DNA of 64,000 bases from Erinaceus europaeus (taxonomy: Eukaryota > Chordata > Mammalia > Eulipotyphla > Erinaceidae), in the NCBI RefSeq assembly GCF_950295315.1, contig NC_080162.1:68175760-68239759 (forward strand). The letters are read 5' to 3'. Shown in pieces: positions 10,341-21,266 of this stretch (position 1 is its first letter; every line of letters starts with the position of its first letter). Below the pieces are notes generated by a model. The model saw nothing but the letters and a program-made list of their open reading frames with translations, was not told where the DNA came from and did not search any database. The position numbers and the translations under genes were made by a program.

Positions 10341-13158
10341 ATGGCATTAAAATATCTTCAATATATGATGCCAATAAATGTCAATGGCCTGATTTCACCT
10401 ATTAATAGGCACAGAGTAGGAAGATGGATCAGAAAACACAACCCAATAATATGCTGTCTAAAAGAAACCCACTTAATACAACAAGACAAACACAGACTCA
10501 AAGTGAAAGGATGCAAAACTATCATACAAACCAATAGACCTGAAAAAAAGGGCAGGAACAGCTATTCTTATATTTGACACAATAGACTTTAAAATAAATA
10601 AAATTAAAAATGAGAGGTATGGACCTTAATTAATGCTTAGATGATCAGTCAATCAAGAGGACTTAACAATTGTTAACATCTATGCACCCAATGAGAAGCC
10701 ATCTAAATACAGCAAACATCTACTGGATGTTAGCGCTCTACAGCAATATATGAACAGCAACATAGTAATAGCGGGGGACTTCAGCACCCCACTCTCTCAA
10801 CTTGACAGACCATCCAGGAAGGAAATCAATAAAGAAATGAAGGAGTCAAAGAAGAACTAATACCTCTCCTTTTAAAAGTCTTCCAAAAAATTGAAGACAC
10901 AAAAATACTCCCTTACAGCTTCTCTGAAGCCAACATTCTCTGATACCAAAAGCAGAGAGGGACACAACCAAAAAAGAAAACTATAGACCAATATCTCCAA
11001 TGAACATAGATGCTAAAATATTGAATGAAATTCTATCCAACGGAATACAGTAGTATATTAAAAAGATTGTTCATCATGACCAAGTGAGGTTTATCCCAGG
11101 CATGCAAGGTGGGTTTAATATATGTGAATCAGTCAACATGATCCACCACATGATCATATGAATAGTTGCAGAGAAAGCCTTTGACAAAATACAACATCCC
11201 TTTATGATCAAAACTCTACAAAAATGGGAATAGTTGGAAAATTCCTCAAGATAGTGGAGTCTATATATAGCAAACCTACAGCCAACATCATACTCAAGGG
11301 TGAAAAACTGGAAGCATTTCCACTCAGATCAGGTACTAGTCAGGGCTGCCCACTATCACTATTACTATTCAACATAGTGTAGGAAGTTCTTGCCATAGCA
11401 ATCAGGCAGGAGCAAGGAATTAAAGGGATACAATTTGGAAGAGAAGAAGTCAAACTCTCCCTATTTGCAGATGATATGATAATATACATAGAAAAACCTA
11501 AGGAATCTAGCAAGAAACTTTTGGAAATCATCAGGCAATACAGTAAGATGTCAGGCTATAAAATTAACATTCAAAAGTCAGTGGCAATCCTCTATGCAAC
11601 CACTAAGTTAGAAGAAATTGAAATCCAGAAATCAATTCCTTTTACTATAGCAACAAAAACAATAAAATATCTAGGAATAAACCTAACCAAAGAAGTGAAA
11701 GACTTGTACACAGAAAATTATGAGTTATTACTTAAGGACATTGAAAAAGACACAAAGAAGTGGAAACATATTCCATGTTCATGGGTTGGAAGAATTAACA
11801 TCATTAAAATGAATACACTACCCAGAGCCATATACAAATTTAATGTTATCCTCATCAAGATCCCAAGCACATTTTTAGGAGAATAGAACAAATACTACAA
11901 ATGTTTATCTGGAACCAGAAAAGACCTAGAATTGCCAAAACAATGTTGAGAAGAAAGAACAGAACTGGCGGTATCACACTCCCAGGTCTAAAATTGTATT
12001 ATAGGACTATTGTCATCAAAACTGCTTGGCACTGTAACATGAATAGACACACTGACCAGTGGAATCAAATTGAGAGCCCAGAAGTAATCCCCCACACCTA
12101 TGGACATCTAATCTTTGACAAAGGTGCTCAGACTATTAAATGGGGAAAGCAGAGTCTCTTCAACAAATGGTGTTGGAAAATATGGGTTGAAATATGCAGA
12201 AGAATGAAACTGAACCACTATATTTCACCAAACACAAAAGTAAATTCCAAGTGGATAAAGGACTTGGATGTTAGACCAGAAACTATCAGATACTAAGAGA
12301 AAAAATATTGCCAGAACTCTTTTCTGCATAAATTCTAAAGACATCTTCAATGAAATGCTTCAAATTACAAAGAAGACAAGGGCAAGCATAAACCTATGGG
12401 ACTACATCAAATTAAAAAGCTTCTGCATAGCAAAAGAAACCACTACCCAAACCAAAAGACCTCTCACAGAATGGGAGAAGATCTTTACATCCTATACATC
12501 AGGCAAGAGGCTAATAACCAAAATACATAAAGATCTTGCCAAACTTAACCACAAGAAAACAAATAACCCCATCCAACAATGGGGAGAGGCCATCATGGAC
12601 AGAATGTTCACCACAGAAGAGATCCAAAAGGCCAAGAAAAGTGAAAAAATGCTCCAAGTCTTTGATTGTCAGAGAAATGCAGATAAAGACAATGAGATAC
12701 CACTTCACTCCTGTGAGAATGTCATACATCAGAAAGGTTATAGCAGCAAATGCTGGAGAGGTTGTGGGGTCAAAGGAACCCTCCTACACTGTTGGTGGGA
12801 ACATAAATTGGTCCAATCCCTGTGAAGAGCAGTCTAGAGAACTTTCAGAAAGCTAAACATTGACCTACCCTATGATCCTGCAATTCCTCTCCTGGTGATA
12901 TATCCTAAGGAACCCAACACACCCATTCAAAAAGATTTGTCTATACCTATTTTCTTAGCAGCACAATTTGTAATAGCCAAAACCTGGAAGCAACCCAGGT
13001 GTCCAACAACAAATGAGTGCCTGAGCAAGTTGTGGTGTATATACACAATGGAATACTACTCAGCTATTACAAATGGTGACTTCACCGTTTTCAGCCCATC
13101 TTGGATGGAGCTTGAAGAAATCATGTTAAGTGAAATAAGTCAGAAACAGAAGGACTAA
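10341..13158 (+). pseudogene. L1 D ORF2 (endonuclease-RT) pseudogene
   Basis: The start at 10341 leads into the endonuclease: NVNGL carries the catalytic Asn and LKETHL the catalytic Glu. GDFSTPLS near 10770 has Ser where GDFNTPLS is usual. Near 10840 the sequence jumps to the RT region, losing several hundred codons. FADD lies at 11464-11475, and the C-terminal Cys-rich block [12 protein letters not shown] sequence near 12745. The remaining pieces are in several frames (11476-11886, 11901-12296, 12268-12825, 12895-13158). Clearly dead. Confidence 0.85.
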
Positions 13159-13424
13159 TGTGAGATGATCTCACTCTCACTTGAAAAACAAGATCAGAAG
13201 AGAAAACAAAAGTAGAACCTGAAATGGACTTGATGTATTGCATCAAAGTAAAAGACTCTGGGTTGGGTGGGGGGGAGAGTATGGGTCCAAAAAGGATGAC
13301 AGGGGAGCTAGTGGGTTTTGTATTGTTACTTGGAAAACTGAGAAATATTACGTGTAGACTATTATATTTACTGTCATATTTAAAACATTAATCCCCCAAT
13401 AAAGAAAAAAAATGTTTACTCTGG

Positions 13425-13955
13425 ACAGTAAATACAGTTGTTGGTATATGTGTAAAACACTCTAACCCCTTTGCCTAGGTCCTCATCTACCACCATGCAA
13501 CAGTACCTGAACCACTCTTCCCACCAGCCCCTGTGTCATTCACTTTGGTGCAATACATCAAACCCATCCCAAATTCTGCTTTGTGTTTCTCTTACTGTTC
13601 TTATATTTCAACCTCTGTCTATGAGTGAGATCATTCCATACCCATTCATCATTTTAAAGAGCTAAGTAGTATCCCATTGTGTATATATACCAAAATTTTC
13701 TCAATAACTCATCTATTGCTGGACACCTGGTTTGCTTCCACTTTGGCTATTACAAATTGTGCTGCCATGAATACAGATATACACACATCTTTTTGCATGA
13801 ATGTGCTTAATTCCTTAGGATATATCCCTAGGAGAAAAACCATAGGGTCATAGGGCAGATCCATTTCTAGCCTTCTGAGAGTTCTCCAGACTGCTCTCCA
13901 CAGGGGTTGAATCAATTTCCATTCCCACCAGCAGTGCAGAGGGGTTCAAAGGTAA
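13425..13955 (-). mobile_element. L1 element E: old minus-strand L1 3' part, split by later L1s
   Basis: On the minus strand this reads the ORF2 C-terminus (a frame with [21 protein letters not shown] near 13850-13915) followed by the 3' UTR, breaking off at about 13425 before its expected end. The reverse complement of 8379-8415 reads 'gtgtaaaccattaattaatcc', which fits the missing terminal part, with its last bases before 485. L1 E would thus be the oldest element here, split by L1 D and then L1 A. The assignment of the small tail pieces is inference. Confidence 0.65.
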
Positions 13956-13989
13956 GAAATTTGGGTGGCCTTAAATTCTGAATTCAAGG

Positions 13990-14782
13990 GTGTCAAGTTA
14001 TTGGGATTTAAGGCAAAAACCTGAATGAGAACTAATTCTGCATGGGCAATAAAGGAATTGGAACCTAACTAGGGAAATAAATCCTGATTTCTTTCTGAAC
14101 ACTCAGGAGAAAGGAACTTTCCCATGCTATTACCCCCTTCCCCCACAGCACAGAACTATAGCTGGGAGACCCTATATTAACACAGCAGACACAAAACCAG
14201 CCTAGAAACACACAGTTAAATATTCCCTTCCCCACAAGATATATAAACAGGGAAATTTAAAAAAAACTTAGCCATAGCACCTCTTGCTGGCACAACAAAA
14301 GTCACATTAAGTACAGAAATTGAGATATACACAGCAAAGACAGAAACCCCAAATGACTAGACAGGCACAAATCTGGAAAAAATAACAGAGATAGAGTTCA
14401 TAAAACTCATTATAAAATCAATTCAAGAAACTAAACATACAGATACAGATTAAAGAACCCAGAGATCATTTTACTAAAGAATTACTAAGTACAGAAAAAA
14501 TAATAACTCCAAAACAGCTGCAGAATATGAAGAACACTTTGAATACATTTCAGGCTGAGGTAAGAGGCCTATGAAGTAGACTAAGTCAGGTGGAGAAAAG
14601 AATATCAACACTAAAAGACACAACCAACACACTGTGAATTTAAAAGTACTAGAGAGGATAAATTTTGAAAAAAAAATTGTGAAATTTTTCTCTGTGAAAT
14701 AGCAGACTACATTAGAAATACAAATGTCATTGTTATTTGGGTCCCTGAGGAAGAGAGAAGCATAAAGCACACTAATTAATAT
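13990..14782 (+). mobile_element. Ancient L1 5' UTR/ORF1 fragment
   Basis: A-rich plus-strand sequence with translation fragments resembling L1 ORF1, including a VIWVPEEERS-like piece at about 14730-14760 that corresponds to the 'GVPE' region of ORF1. Heavily mutated, with no frame over about 60 codons. The 5' boundary is uncertain. It could instead be an ORF1 part of the same ancient L1 family as nearby fragments. Confidence 0.45.
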
Positions 14783-14785
14783 ACA

Positions 14786-14995
14786 ATGGGTCAGTGGTGA
14801 TTGAGTGCGTGTGGTACAATATGCAAGAACCCAGGTTGGAGCAACTGATCCCCATCTACAGGAGGAAAGCTTTGCAAGTGGTGAAGCAGCATTGTAGGTG
14901 TCTCTCTCTGTCTTTCTCCCTCTCTATCATCCTTTCGCTCTCGATTTCTTGCTGTCTCTATCCAATTAAGAGATAATAAAAATAAGTTAAAAGTG
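14786..14995 (+). mobile_element. Type I tRNA-derived SINE (old)
   Basis: The head 'gtgattgagtgcgtgtggtac' and 'aacccaggtt' are the A- and B-box regions of an ERI-like SINE. The middle 'aagtggtgaagcag', pyrimidine tract and 'tccaattaagagataa' tail complete it. Confidence 0.8.
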
Positions 14996-14999
14996 CATG

Positions 15000-15345
15000 T
15001 TTAAAAATAAATATGCAAACACCCTCTTCTATGAATTGCTTTTCATGGGTAGTGTCAACAATGTATATGAGGAGAGGAAAAGAGAGGTTCCAGTTTATGT
15101 TTCTTCAAGTAATTTTAAATGGTGAAATGTACAATGCATCCTGAAAAGAACCTGAAGTTCTAGATAGATCAAAATTCATTTGACACCTTCACCAAGTTAT
15201 CCTACCTTTGGGTTCAAGTACCTCTTTTCCAAGATGTTTGTAAACATCTGCTACACAAATATGTGTGTATACATTGGGGGTGGGGGAGACAAGAGAGAAT
15301 AGCATCTGTAGGTCTCATTGAGTCTGTTATTAGTTATCTGTTACA
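15000..15345. other. Single-copy AT-rich stretch
   Basis: I see no repeat, RNA gene or meaningful reading frame. Confidence 0.5.
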
Positions 15346-15346
15346 T

Positions 15347-15604
15347 TTTTTGTTTATTTATTTATAGAGTGGTGGCAGGGCTTCACTACTCTAGGCTGAC
15401 TTTCTATGTTAGAGATGCAGATAGACACAGGTAGAATGGAAAAAATACCATATATGTTAAAGATATACAACACTGGTTGTATACATATTAGGAAAAATAG
15501 CACTGAAACTTCCCTCAGTGCAGTGAGATCTGGGATTGAATTTGGGCTGTGTTTATGGCAAATAAGGCTCCTTTAAGCTGAGCTATCCTGCTAGTCCACA
15601 TTTC
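15347..15604 (-). mobile_element. Type III SINE (old)
   Basis: Reverse complement starts with 'tagcaggatagctcagctt' and contains 'attcaatcccagatctcac', which resemble A and B boxes of a tRNA-derived SINE. The A-rich tail side is at 15347. Diverged. Confidence 0.55.
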
Positions 15605-15685
15605 TCAGCTTAATCTAGTTTAAGATAATTATGATTCTATGTCTATCAGTTCTTACATGTGTGTACTTGAGTGTTCACGTGCACC

Positions 15686-15687
<2 letters not shown>

Positions 15688-15732
<45 letters not shown>

Positions 15733-15860
15733 GACTAGGGTTTCATTATTCTGGGCCAACTTTTACATAGACATAGAGAGAAAACAGAGAGGTAAAACCA
15801 ACACAGCACTAAAGTTCCCTCCATTGTGGTGGAAGCCAGCCTTCAACCTGGGTTGTACAA
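15688..15860 (-). mobile_element. Type III SINE with (GA)n tract
   Basis: The same family as the preceding element, with matching 'cactaaagttccctccat' and 'aacctgggttgtac' blocks. A (ga)n run at 15690-15728 has expanded in its pyrimidine/purine tract. Confidence 0.55.
15690..15728. repeat. (GA)n microsatellite
   Basis: About 19 uninterrupted GA units inside a type III SINE. Confidence 0.9.
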
Positions 15861-15904
15861 ATGGCAAAGGAAGGGCAATGTTTTTTGAGTCATTATTTTT
15901 TATT

Positions 15905-16630
15905 TTTGATGATTTGGTAATATTTTAGTAGGAAACTTTGGAAAGTTTTCTTTAGACAATGTAGTTATAAAAGAAACAAGCAGATACTTAGGCTTTAAGT
16001 CACTTTCAAAATTTGAAATTTGTACTACCATTTTGGCAATCTAGATAATTTGTATCAAGTCTTTAGAATCTAGGAAAATATTGACTAGTCAATCATTTTT
16101 TACTAGAAAATTTTATTTTGGTTAAAAACTTTGCACCAATAAATAACTGCTCATAAATATAAAAGTTTTAAACACACTCAGGACCAGGAAATAAGTGATT
16201 GGGGAATTCTTGTTCATGAAGGTGACAGTATGGAGCGGTGGATATCAGAGTAAATAAAGGTTATAGATATGTTGGCATTATTCCCAGCCCTATTTCAGTA
16301 GTGCATGACTAACCAGTTAACCCAGCTCCCTTTGACAGCAAAGCAAGACAACTGTAAATCAGTATCACTCATGCTCATGGTTTTGTGCTAACTTTGATGA
16401 TCCCCAGGAAAACACTGGAAATTCCTTGTCCTTAATCAAGAAAGCTGAAGCTTGGACCTTATGTAAATCACAGAAATCCAAATAGCACAATTTTCTTAAG
16501 GAAAACTATGAAATGATAAACATAAAGACCATGAGTGTGTTTTGCAAGTAAGAATGAAAGTATAATTTCTTTGGGCCAAGTGTATATGGCAGCACACAGT
16601 CTATGCTTAAAACAATTTCCTAATATGATG
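15905..16630. other. Single-copy stretch
   Basis: AT-rich, no repeat I recognise and no frame that looks coding. Confidence 0.5.
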
Positions 16631-16633
16631 TTT

Positions 16634-17148
16634 TAATTTTTTTTTAATTTCTTTATTGGGAGGTTAATGCTTTGCAGTTGACAGTAAAATACAATAGCCT
16701 GTACATGTATAACATTTCCACATAACAATAAACCCCCATAAGGTCCTCCTTTGCCATCATGTTCCAGGACCTGAACCCTTTCCCCCACCCCAGAGCTTTT
16801 TACTTCAGTGCAGTACACCAAACCCAGTCCAAGTTCTGCTTAGTGTTTTCCCTTCTGATCTTGTTTTTCAACTTCTGCCTATGAGTGAGATAATCCCATA
16901 ATCATCCTTCTATGTCTGACTTATCTCACTTAACATGATATCTTTAAGCTCCATGCAAGATGGGTAAAGAAGGTGAATTCACACTTTTTAATAGCTGAGT
17001 AGTATTCCATTATGTATATATACCACAACTTACTGTGCCATTAATCTGTTGTTGGACACCTGGGTTGCTTCTAGGTTTTGGCTATTACACATTATGCTGC
17101 TATGAATACAGGTATACACAAATCTTTTTGGATGGGTGTATTTGGTTC
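16634..17148 (-). mobile_element. 5'-truncated L1 3' end
   Basis: On the minus strand this reads the last part of L1 ORF2 (the 'tatacacaatggaatactac'-like block is present in reverse near 17000) and then the 3' UTR, ending with a T-rich run at 16634-16655 that is the poly(A) on the opposite strand. It belongs to the same 3' UTR type as L1 D. Confidence 0.8.
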
Positions 17149-17149
17149 C

Positions 17150-17460
17150 AAAAAAATCAAAATTGGAATTTTAAATTGGAATTTTTAAATAAGTGGTACT
17201 ATAATATATCATAATTAAATATGACTAATATATATACATGTTTTTACATTCATAAGAATAAAACTACAGTCAGCTAATATATTCAGATATAAAAATAAAA
17301 AAGTTATAAACATATACAACTTATACATTTCATGTAAATGATTACATAAATTTCAAACCAATGTAGCTTCTTCAGATTAAAATCTGTCAAATGGTATTTT
17401 TTTCTCTAGTAGCAGTTTTTTATCTTTATAAAAATCATTAAATACCAGATTACTATTTTT
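17150..17460. other. AT-rich single-copy stretch
   Basis: Very AT-rich with scattered tatata runs. No gene or named repeat seen. Confidence 0.5.
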
Positions 17461-17461
17461 T

Positions 17462-17525
17462 TTTTTTGCTGTGATCCCAAGGTTTCACTGCTCTGGACTG
17501 ACATTGGTTGTATACATATTAGTCA
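17462..17525 (-). mobile_element. Type III SINE fragment
   Basis: A T run followed by 'ggtttcactgctctggactgac', as in the complete type III copies. Truncated to about 60 bases. Confidence 0.4.
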
Positions 17526-17584
17526 CCAAACTTTATTGTAAATATTCTACAGTATTTTTAAGTGGGCATGTCCATGAATGCCCC

Positions 17585-17720
17585 AGTGAGATAGATACTA
17601 CTATCTTTCTTATTTATATATGAAGAAATTGAGGCACAGGGAATGAGAAACTGACCCAAACTCACTGAACTGGTAGATGCAGATAATGCATCTTTGAGTT
17701 CTAATCCTGCACTGAATCTG
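17585..17720 (-). mobile_element. MIR fragment
   Basis: 'gaagaaattgaggcacagg' and the following bases match the reverse strand of the MIR core, an ancient tRNA-derived SINE shared by mammals. Confidence 0.7.
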
Positions 17721-18013
17721 TAAACATTTCACAATTCAATAACCAGTGTTTGAGATACAGTTAAAAGAATAGCACACATCAATCTGTAAACCAGGACAAG
17801 TCAACAATGTTCCTGAAATTCAGTATACACTGCAACAGTCACTGCCCGGGCTATATATTCTTGAGAACACGGATCTACAATTCTAACACAGTATTCACAT
17901 ATTTGAAGTCTGGCTTGTCTGATGACATGTGCAATAAGTGAAAAGCACACTTCAAATTTCCAAGAAATATTAGCAAAACAAAGTAAAACTCCTTCGATTA
18001 CAAACAAAAACCT

Positions 18014-18305
18014 AGGGAGTCGGGCTGTAGCGCAGCGGGTTAAGCGCAGGTGGCGCAAAGCACAAGGACCGGCGTAAGGATCCCGGTTCAAGCCCCAGCT
18101 CCCCACCTGCAGGGGAGTCGCTTCACAGGTGGTGAAGCAGGTCTGCAGGTGTCTATCTTTCTCTCCTTCTCTCTGTCTTCCCCCTCCTCTCTCCATTTCT
18201 CTCTGTCCTATCCAACAACAACAACAATAATAACTACAACAATAAAACAACAAGGGCAACAAAAGGGAATAAATAAATAAATAATAAATTTAAAAAAAAA
18301 AAAAA
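18014..18305 (+). mobile_element. Type I SINE, young short form
   Basis: A clean copy: head 'gggagtcgggctgtagcgca', B box ggttcaagcccc, 'ccccacctgcaggggag', 'ggtgaagcaggtctgcagg', pyrimidine tract, then an (aac/aat)n tail and poly(A). It nearly matches the copy at 21267. A short aaaaacct repeat flanks it. The head keeps good A and B boxes for RNA polymerase III, so it could be transcribed, but this is inference. Confidence 0.9.
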
Positions 18306-18307
18306 CC

Positions 18308-18365
18308 TTGAAACTTACTTGTTAAGGTAGAAAAAGAAAAGGTTTATCATGGAAACTGCCATTGC
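18308..18365 (+). repeat. Segment similar to 21058-21118
   Basis: Both contain 'gccattgcttg' after an 'aaggnagaaaaag' block and align over about 60 bases with many differences. Either an old local duplication or an unnamed interspersed repeat. Confidence 0.4.
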
Positions 18366-18439
18366 TTGATAAATGTCTCTGGGAAAAAATTAATTATACA
18401 GCCTGCCTATTTCTAAGGTGTACATACTCCTACCATGAC

Positions 18440-18650
18440 AAATTTTATTTCTGAATAGAAACAGAGAGAAACTGAGTGGGGAGGACACAGGAAGGGGAGA
18501 AAGAAAGACACTTGTAGATCTGCTTCACTGTTTGTTATGCATCCTGCCTGTAGGTGGGAACTGGGAGCTTGAACCTGGGTCCTTGCAAATGGTAACATGA
18601 TAACATGATAAGATGTCTGCTATACTGAGTATACCACCACCTGGCCTTTA
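18440..18650 (-). mobile_element. Type I SINE (old)
   Basis: Minus strand gives 'ggccaggtggtggtatactc', 'aacctgggt' near 18575 mirrored, and 'gtgaagcagatctacaag'. Diverged and short-tailed. Confidence 0.8.
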
Positions 18651-18799
18651 GCCATGATAGATTTTAAACTAGCAGTGTAATTTGACTAGCTGCCGAATTA
18701 AGAGATAAACATTACTCATAAGATACTACAATATTTTTATCATTGAGATATAATATATACAAATAACTTTAAGAGCACAATAAACATAAAACACTAAGA

Positions 18800-19108
18800 C
18801 ACATGGTGTCTTAGAGCCATGCCTCCCCAGATCCCTGCCCCAGTAGGGAAAGAGAGAGGCAAGCTGGGAGTATGGATCGACCTATCAATGCCCATGTTCA
18901 GGGGAGAAGCAATTACAGAAGCCAGACCTTCCACCTTCTGCACCCCATAATGACCCTGGGTCCATACTCCCAGAGGGACAAAGAATAGGAAAGCTATCAA
19001 GGTGGGGGATTGGATATGACGCTCTGGGAGTGGGCAATATGTGGAAATGTACCCTTCTTATCCTATGGTCTTGTCAATGTCTCCATTTTCTAAATAAATA
19101 AAAAAGTA
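18800..19108 (+). mobile_element. 5'-truncated L1 3' end
   Basis: The recurrent L1 3' UTR block ('gaccctgggtccatactccc' near 18950) running to an A-rich tail 'aaataaataaaaaag'. No ORF2 sequence. Frames inside it are shadows. Confidence 0.85.
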
Positions 19109-19109
19109 A

Positions 19110-19560
19110 AATACTTAGGAACTGGTCAATATATGCATTTTGTGCTTTTTAAAAATGCAATTTATTTCATTGTGTTTATGTAATTTGATTTTTAGTAACA
19201 TCTTGTCAAACTAACTTACCAGAAAAACTCCTAAGCATTTAACAACTCCCATGAGTCACTGAAACTTGACTACAACTCATCACTGCAATGCTTTTTACTT
19301 GAAAATCATATATAAAGGAACACTTCTTTCAAGATTCAGAAGAAAAGAAAATCACTCAAGAAGCTATAAAAACAGCTATAAAAAGTCTCTGTCATTTATA
19401 GAGATATAGTAAATGGAAGGAACTAACCATAAAGGTACAGACGGCTCTAATTAAAGAATGTAATTTACAGAAATAAAGAACAGGGACAAATTGTTTAGGT
19501 GAATCTAATGCTATTAATCTTGGTTTCATATAATCTATCTGTAAGAGAGAAACAACAGAA
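19110..19560. other. Single-copy stretch
   Basis: No repeat or gene recognised before the CA microsatellite. Confidence 0.5.
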
Positions 19561-19567
19561 TACATAA

Positions 19568-19604
19568 ACACACACACACAGACACACACACACACACACA
19601 GACA
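19568..19604. repeat. (CA)n microsatellite
   Basis: An ACAC run with two 'cacaga' interruptions, at the tail side of a minus-strand type III SINE. Confidence 0.9.
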
Positions 19605-19790
19605 CAAGGAGAGAGAGAGGGAGAGAGATAAAAAGGAAAAGAGAGAGAAAGAAATGTAGGTGTATTAAGGGACAGAGAGTGACAGAGTGAAAGAAACCAT
19701 AGCACCAAAACTTCCTTCAGTATGGTGGAGGCCAGTCAAACCTGAGTCACACGAAGAGCAAAGTAATGCACTGTCCAAGTGACCTATTTT
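19600..19790 (-). mobile_element. Type III SINE
   Basis: Shares 'caccaaaacttccttcagta' with the other type III copies and ends near a degenerate 'tcaaacctgagtc' B box. The CA/GA-rich part is its tail. Confidence 0.55.
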
Positions 19791-19794
19791 GGCA

Positions 19795-20685
19795 GACCAA
19801 CAACAGAATACTTTTTAAGAGCTCAGCAGTAACTCTCCCAGGAAGTTCCTTCTTATAACTAACCTAAATCCCTTCTGCTGCAATACAGGTTCATTGCTAT
19901 TTGCTCTTTAGAGAAGGTGGAAACAGCTGGTCACCATCCCCTGCATTATAACTCTTCATGCAAGGAAATGAAACACCCCAAACCAGCTTCCAAATCTGTT
20001 CAGCTGTAAAAACAGCCTCTTCTTGAGCAAAAACAAACAATAAATTAAATGGAATTGGGAGTTGAGAAGTGCTGTGTATTTCACTCCAGGGAAACACCTC
20101 TGGCCAGGTTATACTCTCGTCCGCACCTAATGATCAAAGGTTTTCTCCAGAAACAAATTCAAGGAGTGAAGCAGATGGGGTTATTAATCAAGTTGCTGTT
20201 AGCGTTTTGGGCCATCTTAAAGAAAATCCTTAAGTAGAAAGTGTTCTGAGCTTTATCTTTTAATAAGACTGTAAGATCTTGGCAAACACATGTTGCCTTG
20301 TATACTAACACTTTGCTTGCTATATTCAAGACAGTTTTTACAAAAGAGAATGTAATTAATCAAAGTAGCTACAGAGTTACATCTTAGTTGGTGGTGCAAG
20401 TAGGCCAAGAAAGCTAACATGCCAACTAGTATTCAAAGCTGTGCCATCAATAGCTAGGGTTTTTAATCTCTCTGTAAGGAATTAAAAAGGCTCAAAAAAT
20501 TGATTCCACAGTAGAGGGGTATCTAAAAGAAAGTAAATTAAAACATTATAAAGACTAGAAACAGTACTATGCTTTCTTGACAATCTATGATTGGCAAGTC
20601 GCCTTATATCAGTGAGAAAACAATTCAGTAAAGTGGCAAGCAAGCAAGCAAACAGAAAGCTGAGGAAGTTTGTGAAGAATATCTC
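19795..20685. other. Single-copy stretch
   Basis: About 0.9 kb of AT-rich sequence without a recognised repeat. Frames at 20049-20237, 20482-20694 and 20591-20776 have no recognisable domain. Confidence 0.5.
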
Positions 20686-20687
20686 TG

Positions 20688-20753
20688 TCCCCACCTGCAG
20701 GGGGGATACTTCACAAGCATTGAAGCAGGTCTGCAGGTGTCTATCTTTCTCTT
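20688..20753 (+). mobile_element. Type I SINE internal fragment
   Basis: Only the middle 'ccccacctgcagggggga' to 'gtctatctttctc' is present. Head and tail are missing. Adjoins an L1 3' end. Confidence 0.7.
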
Positions 20754-20757
20754 TAAT

Positions 20758-21013
20758 TTCAAAAATTAGAAGATAAAGGGAAACACAAAGCAGAACCTGG
20801 ACTGGATTTGGTGTATTACACCAAAATAAAGTACACTGGCTTGGGAGTGGAGTGTGTTCAGTTCCTGGAACATGATGGCAGAGGAGGACCTAGGTGTGTG
20901 TGGGAGGGAGGGTATTAGAGTGTTATGTGGAAAACTGAGAAATATTACACATGTACCAACTATTGCATTTTACTGTTGACTGTAAAACATTAATCTCTCC
21001 AATAAAGGGGAAA
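20758..21013 (+). mobile_element. 5'-truncated L1 3' end (L1 D type)
   Basis: Starts in the 3' UTR ('aagcagaacctggactgga') and ends 'attaatctctccaataaag' with a short A-rich tail, the same terminus as L1 D. Confidence 0.85.
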
Positions 21014-21131
21014 ATAAAAGATTATCGGGGGTGATAGTAAAAAAAAAAACAAAACTCGGAGACTTATTTCATAAGGCAGAAAAAGAGTGTTCTGGAAATA
21101 GTGCCATTGCTTGGCAATAACCAGTAAATGT

Positions 21132-21246
21132 TTCCTAATCAGTAAAGTTTTCCAGTCCCTTATTCAGAGGATAGGAAGTATATTACTATATACTATATAC
21201 TTCCTATCCTCTGAATAAGGGACTGGAAAACTTTACAGATTAGGAA
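21132..21246. repeat. Near-perfect 52-bp inverted repeat (hairpin)
   Basis: Arms 21132-21183 and 21195-21246 are reverse complements over 52 bases with a single mismatch (21141 against 21237), separated by an 11-base AT-rich spacer. The arms are ordinary mixed sequence (for example 'ccagtcccttattcagagg'), not simple repeat and not a named transposon end. No flanking TSD is obvious. Confidence 0.95.
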
Positions 21247-21266
21247 GGCTAGAAAACCATGCAATG

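Larger units (their letters stand above)
8416..13411 (+). mobile_element. L1 element D: near full-length, older subfamily
   Basis: Contains a 5' UTR (8416-9346), ORF1, ORF2 with an internal deletion near 10840, and a short 3' UTR ending 'attaatcccccaataaag' plus an A tail at 13411. That 3' end differs from the long UTR of L1 A, C and F, so this is another L1 subfamily. Imperfect flanking repeats gtttacacttttgg (8402-8415) and gtttactctgg (13414-13424) look like a decayed TSD. It appears to have landed in the 3' end of minus-strand L1 E. All frames are broken. Confidence 0.8.

Noticed and set aside
18014..18090. Possible tRNA gene in the SINE head
   Set aside because: A and B boxes are present, but the same head recurs in dozens of copies joined to a SINE body. 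It is a tRNA-derived SINE promoter, not a tRNA gene.
17801..18262. 153-codon minus frame, with relatives at 21233-21481 and 55184-55447
   Set aside because: Mostly the reverse strand of type I SINEs. The shared peptide is SINE sequence.
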